A stretch of DNA of 64,000 bases. It comes from Oscheius sp. JU75. Lineage: Eukaryota > Nematoda > Chromadorea > Rhabditida > Rhabditidae. The DNA is taken from positions 6,262,001-6,326,000 of the forward strand of contig JASJZC010000007.1 in the NCBI GenBank assembly GCA_037178855.1, in the 5' to 3' direction. How positions within the stretch are numbered: the stretch's first letter is position 1; each line of letters opens with the position of its first letter. Below are positions 12,501 through 25,258 of the stretch, piece after piece. The translations under genes were made by a program, and so were the position numbers. The notes beneath the pieces were generated by a model. That model searched no databases and was not told where the DNA came from. It was given only the letters and a program-made list of their open reading frames with translations.

Positions 12501-15500
12501 GTTCTATAAACAGTATCGCTGAGAATGCTACTCACTGTAAGCTTTTTCCATGAATTCATAAACACAGCTATAGTGACGGACAAGGAGAGAAGGATAAGTC
12601 TGTCCACAGCTGAAGGAGACTCTCCAAGAGGATCGAAAGATGCTATCAACGATGAAATTGTTATTGAGAAGAGAGGAAGTGGTAAGTATTTCTTTGATCG
12701 AAAGAGAAAATGTTTTTGCATGTGCGCTTTAATTGTTTTGATAATACTAATCAAGGTTAACCAAACTCACTGTTTTAATTAGTTGAGTTTTGCTTTACCT
12801 GTGCATGTTTTGCTTTAACAGTTCGTCCACCGTCGCTGAGTGTGCGCCTGTTATCGAGGCAGTCTACGACGCACGACGATCATCCAGGTTCCGGTCATGG
12901 TTCTACCAAAAGTGCTACGTATGTCCCCGAAAATACAGGTAAGAGCAGCTTTACCCTTGTTCCACCCAAATCCGAGAGTTTTCGCCGTGTTTTTTGCATG
13001 ATTTTCTTTGCTTTTTGGCCGCTTTGACAGTAATTTGCTTGGCTGCAAACAGTCCCTTTTAATATCTGTGGCTTTTACAGAAGTAACAGGCGTGCGATTT
13101 TCTGAAACGGTCATCAAAGGTTTGCAAGGTTTTCGAGTGATAGAAACTCCTACCGTGTGGTCTTCTTTTAGAAGAGACGTTTACACTTCAGCTTAGGCGT
13201 TTTAGGCAAGAAAATAACGACCGGACGGCAGAGACTGTTGAAGCGAGGCACTCCCATTGGTGGACAGCCCTCTCTCGAAAGCAGCCACAAAAGACGATCA
13301 CTGAGGTACTTTTGGATCCTTATAGACAAAAATAAACGTTTCAGGATACGAAAGGCTTCAAAACAGCCGCCTCAGTTCGAAGAGCACGACAGCGAAGGTG
13401 AGCTCTTTTACGGTCGTCGTTCGAAGCGAGCGAGTACAGTAACACAATTAGGAATACCCAGTATAACTATCGGACGATGTTTCGCCTCGTTGCCAACGAG
13501 CTCTTTGTATCTGGAAGGTGACACCTGCCTATCCTCTGCTTGTTTTTAATCATTCGCTATCCCTAACACATTCCTATTGTGACTTTTAACGTCAACTATT
13601 TTTCAGTAAGCGGGACTCAAAGAGATTCACTGAAGCCATCCGATGAGCTCCCTCTTGCCTCCCCGACCGAAACACTTCATGCTGCCAGTCAACACAGCTC
13701 ACAGCACGGAGGACAAGTTCTTACTGTCAAGTCGAGCATGGACGATGATGAACAGCACATCTCGAGCAACTTTCCATGGATCAAGGTGTGTTTATACTGT
13801 GGGAAACACTATCTAAAGTTTAGGCTGTCATGAAAGTGGCAAATTCATTCGACTTGACCTGTGATCACGAAGGAACTTGCTCAGCACGTTGCTTTAACAG
13901 AGTCTCAAGGAGCTGTCACCGTCTTATGGAAGCATTGGAAACCGTTTACGGATACAAAAGGTAACCTAATTTGTTTTGTAAAAGTTATTCGTTCAGAGAC
14001 GTAAAAGTGAAAGTGGACAAGAGGAAGCTGGCAGAAGAAAAGTTCCAACTTGGCCAGCAAGCTCTTCGAAGAGTGAGTAAATATTTTTTTTTTTTGGTAA
14101 CACCTTCGCATAATCCCTTTTAGCCGTCTCCAAGTCCAGCAGTAACCCAGAAGAAACCATCGAAGCCTGTAAGGCATTTCTAGTGTTTTCTCACGATTTT
14201 CTCGGTGTGCTCCTCCCCCGTGCGAGTTAATACATTATCACTATCGCTTGCATTGGCTCATACAAGCGAGACTTCCTGCACTAATCACTTCTCCTCCTAT
14301 ATGAGTGTTTTCGCACAAGACATAGTGACCATGATAGGTGTATGCTTGATTTTTGGTCACTTACGTTTTCTGATAGAATGCACGTTAACTCAAATATGAG
14401 CACTTTTACAGTCGCTCCACTCCCGGCAATCGGCAGCAGTACCCAGACGAGAAAGTGCCATGGTCGGGCAGAACACTGAATTTGCCTCGAAGGCTATAAA
14501 AGTAGGCTTTGCTTTTACAAAATTTTTCAAAATTGTTTTCAGGCAATGCTTATGGAGAAGATGATGCAAGAGAAAGCTGAAAAAGAGAAGGAGGAAAGTG
14601 TCTCCAAAAAGCCCAGTGTCGTAAGTTCCCACAATACTATGACACTCATTTTCATTTTTCAGGACCGCCAATCTGACTCGCCACTGGATGAACCTGTAAC
14701 TGATGTTAATCGTCCTTTGCTGGACTATATTTCTATGTTATGTTTGAACCTTATCCACTCACCTCTCTCGACTGCCTTAAAAAGTGCCTTACTGCTCTCT
14801 GCCGAGCAATTCAAACAGCTTCTCAGTGTTAGCTGGAAGCTGTTACTTAACGAAGACCCTCATATAGTCGCTAGTGCTGGTAAGACAATCAGTTTCTTTT
14901 CTTATGACCGATTCAGCCTCAATGTTTATAATCTCATGCATCAGAAGACCTGATGATGCCGTCGCCATAGTCAACGAAGGAATGGAGTCGCGGAACGCCA
15001 CGGATCGAACATCCAGTATACAACGGTGGTATGCTCTCTGGAGACATCGACAACACGTTTGGCTAAAAATGGAAGAGGGAGCTCAACAGACGTTCAAAGT
15101 CCCTCCAGCCAGCGTCGACTTCCAGCCTTTGGTCACCAGCAACAATGTCAATTCAAACCTCGGTCAGCCACCTCCACCAGTCGTCGATCCACCATGGATG
15201 CCTCATTTGAAAACGAATATTGAAGAGTTGTCTTTAAAAGAAGAAGAACAGGCTACCGTATGATTTTTTTTCCAATTTTTTTGAAGACTACATTCAGTCA
15301 CAAACCATCATGACCATGACTCGAACCAGACGGAAACAAAAGCAAGAAATGGTGAGAAAGGCGGTGAGAGATGCTGAAGAACGTCAGTGTGAACAACGTC
15401 AACAGTTTCGGCTCAGGAATTCGGCCATTGTTCAGCTGGCATCTTTTGATCCAGGTCTTATCCATCACCAACAAGAACAAGCTGACGGTTTGTTTATTCC

Positions 15501-18500
15501 TCAACTATACACAGGTCAATTGTAGAAGCCGAAGTTCCTCACCACAATGTCAGACAGCTACCATTGGCTCCAGCAGTCTTTCCATCCTCTTTGCTCAGCG
15601 TTGTGCCAGCCATTGTTGAGCTCCTTGACGATTCCCAAGTAGATGCCACCGGTGTATCTGGTATGGTAATAGTTTTTTCTTATGATATCCGTTTTAGTGA
15701 GTGACGTGGCCAAGAAGACTGTCTGGACTTGCATTGTTGAAGAGCCAACCTTGTTTTTTCGTCACTTTCTGGAGAAACTAACAAATCGCGACAGACAGGT
15801 ACGCAGAGAAATGGCTTGAGCAGAAGAAATGGAACAACACAGATTTCAGCACTAATATTTCTTATTTTTCACACACATAGCCTTTTCTTTTTGCACGCGT
15901 GCTAAATTTCAAGCGGTGGCGCCCGAGTTCCGGCCCACTGATCATTACGTAAGTTAACACCGAACTGGGTATACTAACCGTTAACACCAGTGTAGCGAAC
16001 GGCTTTTTCATGCATGCGTTTACTTGAGCACGAGTATTTTTCATAAATGAAACAAGTGTTGAACGAGAATGACGGAAGTGGACCGAGACGTTAATATTGT
16101 TGGAAGAGCATGAATAGAGACGGATTTGACTAGTTCAGTATTGGTAACAATGGATAAAATCACTTTTAGGAATACCTGATGTCTCTTCTCCGAAGGATGG
16201 TCTTGAGGTTTCATCCTCTCCCAACGCAGGTGGCCCAGACGCTCCTGAACTATCTGGTAATTACATTTTTGTACAAGTATCAAAGCTCTTTTCAGTTTGG
16301 ATTCGTACTGCACTTCGTTCGACCTCCACAATGTGATGGATCAGAAAAAGCCCTCGGTCTAGCATTGTCATTAACATGGATCTTGGCGCCCAATGTTCAC
16401 GGACTCTACTTCAAGGACTTGAAGCAACTTTTGAAAAGAAGCCAGCTTGATGTAACTTTACTTTATGCTGTTAATGGCTTGTTGTTTCAGCAAGCTCTAC
16501 TGATCACTGCTCATGTTCCATCGGCCAAAAAAATTGTCGTTCATGGTCCCGATTCGGGTGAAGGAGGCATCCCCAGTCAGTTTCCTGTACACGAGGATAC
16601 CCAGTTCCAACAAATTCTCACCGACAGCTTGGAGTTTTTCAATATCGAAGATGATGTGAATAGCTACTACCTCACAGATAGCAAGACGGGGCAGATTCAC
16701 CTACCGGCCAGTTACGTCAGGTAGATCTTGGATATATGGCTCTCAACAGTGGTTCAGGGACTTCTACTTTTTCCATCGCTCTGATTATCCACAACTATCG
16801 CTGATTCGGATTGAACAACTGGAAGCCCAGAAACGTATGAAGCAGATGGCGTTCTCACAAAAGTTTATGGAAGTTGGAAAAGTTCTACTCACCCACAACA
16901 TCTTGAAATACAGTCCTCATCACGTGGTAAGTAGACATGCCAACTAAAACTAACGACTTTGATTCAGATCGCCCAGAGAATCTTCTTCCTGCATGACGAG
17001 CTGACTCATCTGCCGTCGTTTCCTCGGAAGAGTCTTGAGACGTCTTTCGGCCTACACCACGGAGAACTGGGAGATCAATTGAAGATCCTAGAAGCTATTC
17101 ACAAGTTCGCCTGGTCCAATCTAATTAGTGACATGTTTGAAAAGATGGAAAATGCTTTCATGTTTGCCGATCTACACTTATTTATTAATGTTGTAAGGAA
17201 CTTTCCAATCACCATGTTCAACTTTGATATCAGATCAACGGTATCATGATTCTGCATTGTGAAGATCTACTCATTCTTCGACGATGCGCTGCCACCTACA
17301 TATCCATGTGCATTCATTTCAACTCACTGTTTGCCAGCCAGGTATCTTTTCCCGTTCCGTTATCTCACATTCTTATTAACAGGGATTCTTTCTGATCATG
17401 CCAACTATACTCCGATGTTACAGTCAGCGTCAGACCAACAGAATGTTCTGCTCTGTGGTGGAGTTTCTCTGTCGTCAATTCTATCTGCTTCACAGGTAAT
17501 GCAGTAACCGTTTTAACATATGGCAATGTTTAGAAAACCATTTCTGCTTCAAATGTGCGGATCCGTAGCCAACATATTGGATACCACAAACAGCGATTTC
17601 GAAATCAATCCGATGAAGGTGAAGGCAAAGGTATAGAAGCAAGAACATTAAAAACGTTGGATATTTAGTACTGGTACTACCTTCTCCGATCGATGGAGAA
17701 CATGGGTGACGAAAACGATCCTCTGGACATCTTGGGCCTTGTGCCATATGAAAAGCCTCTACGTGCGTTGGATCTGTGCTACAGAGACGACCCCAACACG
17801 TTCTCTGTTCTAACCGATGTTTTCGCCAGCTGCATCTGTGTCTGTGCGTTTGCACCAGAGAGCAAAAGAAGCTATCACATGCTCGTGGTCATGGCAGCTT
17901 TACTTCCGCACATGATCAAGCAAATGGAAGTAGACACTGTAAACCAAGGAAATACTGCAAATGCAGCCAAGATGGAAGTGGCTCAATGGACGACTCTTTG
18001 TGTTGAAATGAAGGCCCTGATCAACAGCTGCGATGCTCTTGCCAGGTTGGATTTTCCTACCACCTTTACAAAATATGACTTCAAGAGGCCCGCAGAGAGC
18101 TTTCGAGCTCGGAACATCATCGGAGCGCGGAAAGTCCTTCATGGCCGACTCTCCTCAGTTTTTCGATCCACCGACAACAAACGATGACGAGAACACTAGA
18201 CCTTACCATTTGTAAGTTATGCTTGATAGTCTATGGAGCTCTTATTTTAGGAGAGAGAAGAGATCTGTAGCAGTGGGATGGGAAGCGGCAGAAGTTGAAG
18301 AGCAACAAAAAGAACAGTTCCGACGTCCAAGGGACATCACTCTCTGCCTGGCTTCTCAACTTTTGGAGATGGCTGTTCCCAGGTTCGTCGTTCTGTCTTT
18401 ATTACCTACTGCACTGTTTTTCAGGCTGAAAGAACTCACAAAGCTGTCAATGGGCGCGGAACATGTAAAAATTCCTGACGTTCTGGACCACAAATGTCAT

Positions 18501-20575
18501 GTCAAGCTTGGAGAAATTGCACTGACGCTGTTGAAAATTGCTCCATACGATCTGGCAACAACATCCTGTCAAGGCCTGCAGAAATATTTTCTTATAGTCC
18601 TTCCACTGACTGACTGGTCTATTGAAAGCAATCGCTCTGCATTGAACATTATTTTGAGAAGACTGGATAAGACAATCGCCAAGGTAAGAGCGGGCTTACA
18701 TACCATTCACATATTTTAGATTGCCAAAAAGCAGTCCATCCGAAGAAGAGTAAGCTGGCAATCCCTCAGTAACTGGCTTGTTGGAATCTGTGACACTTTA
18801 TCGGCATATCCCTACATTGCCCATCTTCATCCTTTGAAGGTACAACAGGCGAATACATTTCAAATTGATTTCTCAGACAACCACACAACTGTGTCTTAGA
18901 ATTGTAGTGGGAGATCCTTGTCAAGATGAAGCAACCGCAGCTGCACATCCGACTACAGTTCTCCATTCCAGCACTCCGCCACTTGTGTTCTGTCAAGCAG
19001 TTCTCCGACTGTCTGTTATACTGATGCAAGCATTAGGACAGTTTTCCTTCTCTTTGGAATACATAACAAGCGCTGAAGCTATTGGACCGTCAGCGGACAG
19101 GCTCGAGGCAGTACTTTGTCACCTTTTGATTCCGCTCTTCTTGCGGATATCGAGTCATCCAAAAGAAGCATCCGTTCTGCAAGCAAAAGACCTCTCGATG
19201 TGCATCTCATTGATGCAAAATGCCGTTTCGCCTCCCTTGGGGAAACAGTCTGTAGCTCCACTTATGAGTACATCAACTTTGGCAACGACATTCATTCGAG
19301 GAGCTCAAGCACATGGTAAAAAATTATTGTTTCCCTAGCCAACAAATGTTTAGACTTGTCAGCTAGACAGGGATCAGTCTCGGTCACAGATCGCGGTCAT
19401 TCAGCTACAGTTTCAACTCACCGGATCGTTCGCGAGAGTGTTTGTCAGAGTGTTTACCTGGCTCTGAAGATTCTCATGCTGTGTTTTGGCAAACTCCTGG
19501 CGACTATGTGGCCTCGAGTTGCTCGACTGGTTAAAGGTTAGACAAACTTCTGGAAAGATTACAAATTTATTTTTAGACCTGCTGTCGAAGAAACCTGGTG
19601 TTCAGTGTGCCATATCCTTTGTTGACTTTCTGCTCCATTCCGATCTGCCTATAGCTCTGCTGATCTTGCCAGTCATTCACAATAAAGTAAAGCAAAAGGC
19701 TGCAAACGATCAGGAAAGTGCCTGGCAAGCGGAAATCTTGGAACGAATTGATCGCCATCAACACCAAATTTTACCCATTCCAGTTCTGATCAATAGATGT
19801 CTGCACGAGCTGTCTCAACTCAAAGAAGAGTTAGCCATGAAACCAATAGGTTAGTTTATACCAGACGCTTTTAAAGATTTGCACAGATTCAGAACTGACA
19901 CGGTCGTATACTCCGACCATGGCTGATGCACATTCCGACTCCTCTGCCCAATCACTCGCCCCAAGAAATGCCCCCTCGAGACAGAGCATTGACCGTCGAG
20001 CAAGTGCATATGGCAAAAAGACGCTGGCTGTTATGAAGGAAGGAAACGAAGGCACCATCTTGGAAGACGCGGAAGACGAAAACGCTGAAGCGCCATCGTC
20101 TCCATCGACAACCAAAGTGACCAAGAGTCCCAGTGTGCCATTGGCCAAGGTAGGGTATCCAGAAAGATGCATAAAAGACGAGCTTCAGTTGACGTCGCCA
20201 CGTGGCAGATCTTCAAGTGGCTTCGGAATCTGGAGGAGTGTCAGAAGGAAGTCGCGGAATGTTTCCATGGAAAGTGACAGTGGTGGGGGACTGACAATGG
20301 AGATGAAGGAAATGCATAGATCTGATGAAATAGTAGTGAAAATTTTGGAATGACCCGTAGCACTGTTTTCAGGGAAAGCCAAAACGGCGCTCCACAGAGG
20401 CATTGGTTCTACCCCTTCATGATAGTTTGGACACTAACAGACAAAGATGTAAGGTGCAACCATAAAAGTTCAAACAAGTCATTTCCAGTTGTTTCCTTCT
20501 CAACACCCAAGAAGAACGGGAGAAGCGGCTATGACGACGACGAAGATTTCCAAATATACGAGCAGCATCAAGTAG
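6513..20575 (+). CDS. unc-80: UNC-80, NALCN/NCA sodium leak channel accessory subunit
   Basis: Very large many-exon gene, on the order of 3000 residues, for the UNC80 scaffold that with UNC79 stabilises and localises the NALCN/NCA leak channel in neurons. Early exons: 6513-6587 (contains PIQTFLWRQT), 6630-6678 (PFLGAKIGKLHEASC), 7658-7777, 7817-7945, 7987-8151, 8193-8466, 8503-8673, 8718-8890. Typical UNC80 blocks follow: GNPFRRIGLSALIDA near 10.74 kb, a Cys/His cluster near 13.87 kb, EEGAQQTFKVPP near 15.09 kb, GLYFKDLKQ near 16.4 kb, PVHEDTQF near 16.6 kb and DILGLVPYEKPLRALD near 17.74 kb. Most introns are 35-45 nt; longer ones are 6679-7657 and those near 10.8-11.0 and 15.8-16.2 kb. The last two exons, after acceptors near 20375 and 20489, end at a TAG at 20573-20575, and AATAAA lies at 20630. 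The initiating exon was not found. No frameshift was seen in the parts read. Confidence 0.95.
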
Positions 20576-20629
20576 TGTAAAGCTTATATATCTTCGCAAA
20601 TTCACGGGTCTTGAAAGATATCTACAAAG

Positions 20630-20635
20630 AATAAA
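20630..20635 (+). terminator. Polyadenylation signal of unc-80
   Basis: AATAAA 55 nt downstream of the unc-80 stop codon. Confidence 0.5.
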
Positions 20636-20996
20636 CACTTCTACCTTGTTCATTGAATTGACAGCGTCGCATGGGTCTCGCAACGAGAAGTCGTTGTAAT
20701 CGAAAAATCTTGTGCGCCAACCGTGTTTGGTGTAAACAAGCATCTTTCCAAATAGTTAGTTGTCATCATCTTCGTTCCGGTAAATCGGAATTTCTATCAA
20801 ACTCGTCATGAAGAATGTGCCAAGTCACAAAATTTGCCTTCCATACTATTATATTTATAGCATTTTTGCCCTTTGTCCAGCTTTATCTCTGTCATTATTT
20901 GGCTAGAGTCCAGCCAAGATGCTATTTGTTCTCCTCTTGCATTCCAATCTTTCTCTTCTGCCATTTTTGATGACTTTATAAAAGCTGTCTCTTCAG

Positions 20997-23368
20997 ATGG
21001 ATATAGACAGAGAAGACGGAGGAGTAACGTTCCTCTACACGGTTTTGATCACTGCCATAGGAGGAATAGGTCTCTACATGACTAGGTTGGTATTTTTTAG
21101 TTTGTTTAAAATTTAAAAATTCAGGCGTTATTTCAAAGGAGGGCAGTTCAAAGAGCGGGTCTCGGCCAAGGGTAAAGTAGCAATTGTAACCGGGGCAAAC
21201 AGTGGAATTGGATTGGAAACCGTTAAGGCTCTGAACATGGCTAAGGCCAAGGTAACTCAATTTCCTACTGTTAGTACGCTTCGTTATTTTAGGTGTACAT
21301 GCTGTGCCGCAACGACAAGAACGCCGAAGACACGAAAATTGAACTAGTCAAGGTAAGCAAAATCAACATTTATTTACCGGTAAGGATCCAAATCACTGTT
21401 ATATCGAAGCTCACTCAAACATACCTCCAAAGTATCAGCTGCTTGCGTACCCATAATAGCCAAACTGACACCTGTAGAGATCGAAGCAACTAGCATACAG
21501 AAAATTCCTATACGTTTTGAAATGGTAGTGATCAGTTTGTCAGGAACGAAAGATTGCCGAAGAACTGGAGAAGCTAATTGTGAAGGTGTAGCAATAGGCT
21601 TTATTCGTTTTACATCATTCTGAAAAGCTGAATCAACCACTGTTTCATTGCGAACCCACTTTTAAACTTGGTATAGTTTGAAGGCATCGTAGTCCAGGGT
21701 CCGGTATATAGCCACTGTAAGGCATATGGCGTTTGGGCAAGACGTCAGCTAAAATGTTCTGTTTTTATAGGCTGGATGCGATGCTTCAAGACTAATCTAC
21801 GAGCATTGTGATTTGTCTAGTTTTGAAAGCATTCGCGAATGTGCCACGAGCATCTTGAGAGGTAGGAAAGACATTCGAAAGTGGCTAATTAATCATTATG
21901 CAGCTGAACAAACAATTGACATTTTGATCAACAATGCTGGAATCATGTTCTACCCAAAATTCGAACTGACAGCCGATGGACATGAAATGACATGGCAGTC
22001 CAACTATCTAGGTGAGTAGAAAATGGGGTTAAAGAGATAAAATCGTATTTTTCTATGAACAAGCATACGATGAAAGTGTTACTTCCGGGTAAACAGCTTC
22101 TGACTTGCCCGCAGACTAATTTTTCAATGTGAAATAATTAAGAAAACTGTCCTAGGACTTCGGAAAACAAGAAAGAAAATGAGAAAAAAGTGCAAACATT
22201 TGAACTTTATTTCAATGACTATATTCAGCCGATTGTTATCGTATCGATCTTGTGTTTCAATTGGTTACAAGACAGCTTACTATCTGGCCACGTTGCAGGA
22301 CGTATAGATAACACGTGAGGCAAAAGAGTAACTTACAGGAATGTTTCATAGAAAGTTTGTTTGAACAGCATGTGCGTCAGACCGCAAAGGTGAAAGTGGG
22401 GAGTGCACGAGGTTATTTGGCGGTGGGTGTTCTCGCGTGGGGTCGCCGCTGTCACCGAGGGAATCCCTCTTCTGTCCATATTCATGCGACTAACTAAATA
22501 CGGAATGCAATTCATAACGAGGACTCATGAATAGCAGCGTCAAACTGTTGTTTCCGAAAGCTGTGGTTATCTCGTTTTTGATAATGACCTTCAAAGCGCA
22601 TAGCAGAAACAAACAAGCAGTGTTTTGTCGTGTTATGTCTAACAAACGTACAACTAGGCTTTTGAAAAAAAGAAGTAGATTGTCATTGAGGGTATAACGT
22701 CTACTACAAAAAGTTGAAGGCCCATTCCTTCTCACGGAGCTGCTTCTTCCCGCCATCATGAAGGCCGAACATGGAAGAATCATCATTGTATCCTCAAAAC
22801 TTCACAAAGACTTCAAGAAGAACATTGATTATTCGGTTGTAGACACTAAGAAAGGCTACGGATTCCTCGAGCCCTATAAGCGCAGCAAGCTGGCTAATGT
22901 AAGAACTGTTCTAACGACCTAACAAAAGTTCAGGTTATGCATGCTAGAGCCCTGACCCACCGGCTTCGAAAGCAGGGAGTCCACAACGTAACGGTCAACT
23001 CCCTTCATCCTGGAGTCATTGTCACCAATCTCAGCCGTCACATGTTCTTTGGACGCGAGCCATTCAAGACGATCGCTTGTCCTTTCAGGTGGATAGAATC
23101 TTTTATTCTTCTATATGAGTCATATTTACAGTTGGTTAGTAACCAAGACTCCTCGTGACGGAGCCCAGACTTCCATTTTCCTCGCTCTCAGCTCAAAGGT
23201 CGACCAAATTTCCGGCAAATATTTTGCGTTAGTGCTCTCGGAAATTAAAAACTCGTGCACACTTTTAGTGACTGTTCCTTAGCCGAAGAGAACGCTGTGG
23301 CCCGTGATAATCAAGCCTGTGAGGATTTGTACAACTACAGTCTCGAGGCGACTGGAATCTCCAAGTAG
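20997..23368 (+). CDS. Membrane-anchored short-chain dehydrogenase, retinol dehydrogenase-like
   Basis: Nine exons: 20997-21085, 21125-21251, 21293-21352, 21771-21861, 21904-22011, 22720-22898, 22934-23088, 23132-23227 and 23269-23368. The protein has an N-terminal membrane segment ([17 protein letters not shown]) and then a classical SDR Rossmann fold. Its motifs are the cofactor loop TGANSGIG, the NNAG motif, the catalytic Ser in IIIVSS, and Tyr/Lys in PYKRSK (YxxxK). HPGVIVTNL is typical of the RDH11-14 / WWOX-like group. It probably reduces or oxidises retinoids, steroids or other lipid carbonyls with NADP(H) at the ER; the substrate cannot be told from sequence. The ATG follows directly on a CTTCAG acceptor (20991-20996), suggesting trans-splicing. 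AATAAA lies at 23495-23500. The sixth exon's acceptor (TTGAAG at 22714-22719) is weak, but only it keeps the conserved [12 protein letters not shown] frame. Confidence 0.88.
21374..21640 (-). CDS. Possible nested small membrane protein in an SDR intron
   Basis: An 88-residue open frame lies antisense within the 418-nt third intron of the SDR gene. It has a polar N-terminal half, one hydrophobic segment ([20 protein letters not shown]) and a short polar tail. Its stop codon is immediately followed by ATAAA, forming an AATAAA-type signal. The composition looks protein-like rather than shadow-like, because the opposite strand here is intronic. It matches no family I recognise. It could be a small mitochondrial or ER membrane protein, or chance. 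Confidence 0.3.
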   Translation of the reverse strand: MVDSAFQNDVKRIKPIATPSQLASPVLRQSFVPDKLITTISKRIGIFCMLVASISTGVSLAIMGTQAADTLEVCLSELRYNSDLDPYR

Positions 23369-23494
23369 ATTACAGCAGAATCTTCATTCGAACGATAACA
23401 TTTCTTGCAATTTCACTAAAAACGCGGTGTGTTAGGAAGCTGGTTAAATCCAGAGCAGTAAATGTTTTGGTAGCTTGATATGACGGTGATAAGA

Positions 23495-23500
23495 AATAAA
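23495..23500 (+). terminator. Polyadenylation signal of the SDR gene
   Basis: AATAAA about 125 nt after the SDR stop codon. The globin gene converges from the other side (its stop is at 23694), so the two transcripts end very close together. Confidence 0.45.
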
Positions 23501-23693
23501 GATACGGGAAAATAATAGGATAGTAGTGGATGGATATCTGCTAGTAGAAAAAAAAAGAGCAGAAAAAAAAGCAGAAAATACAAATGTTGACACGAAAAAG
23601 AACAGGTATTAACCCATAGTTCCGTTGTGTAAGTTTGACCGTTTTCTTGAAGAGTAAGTGATTGGTAACAAAATCGAGCCCTATTGGGTAAAC

Positions 23694-25258
<1,565 letters not shown>

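Noticed and set aside
12000-14700. Possible frameshifts in the middle of unc-80
   Set aside because: Apparent frame changes are all explained by 36-45-nt introns with normal splice sites.
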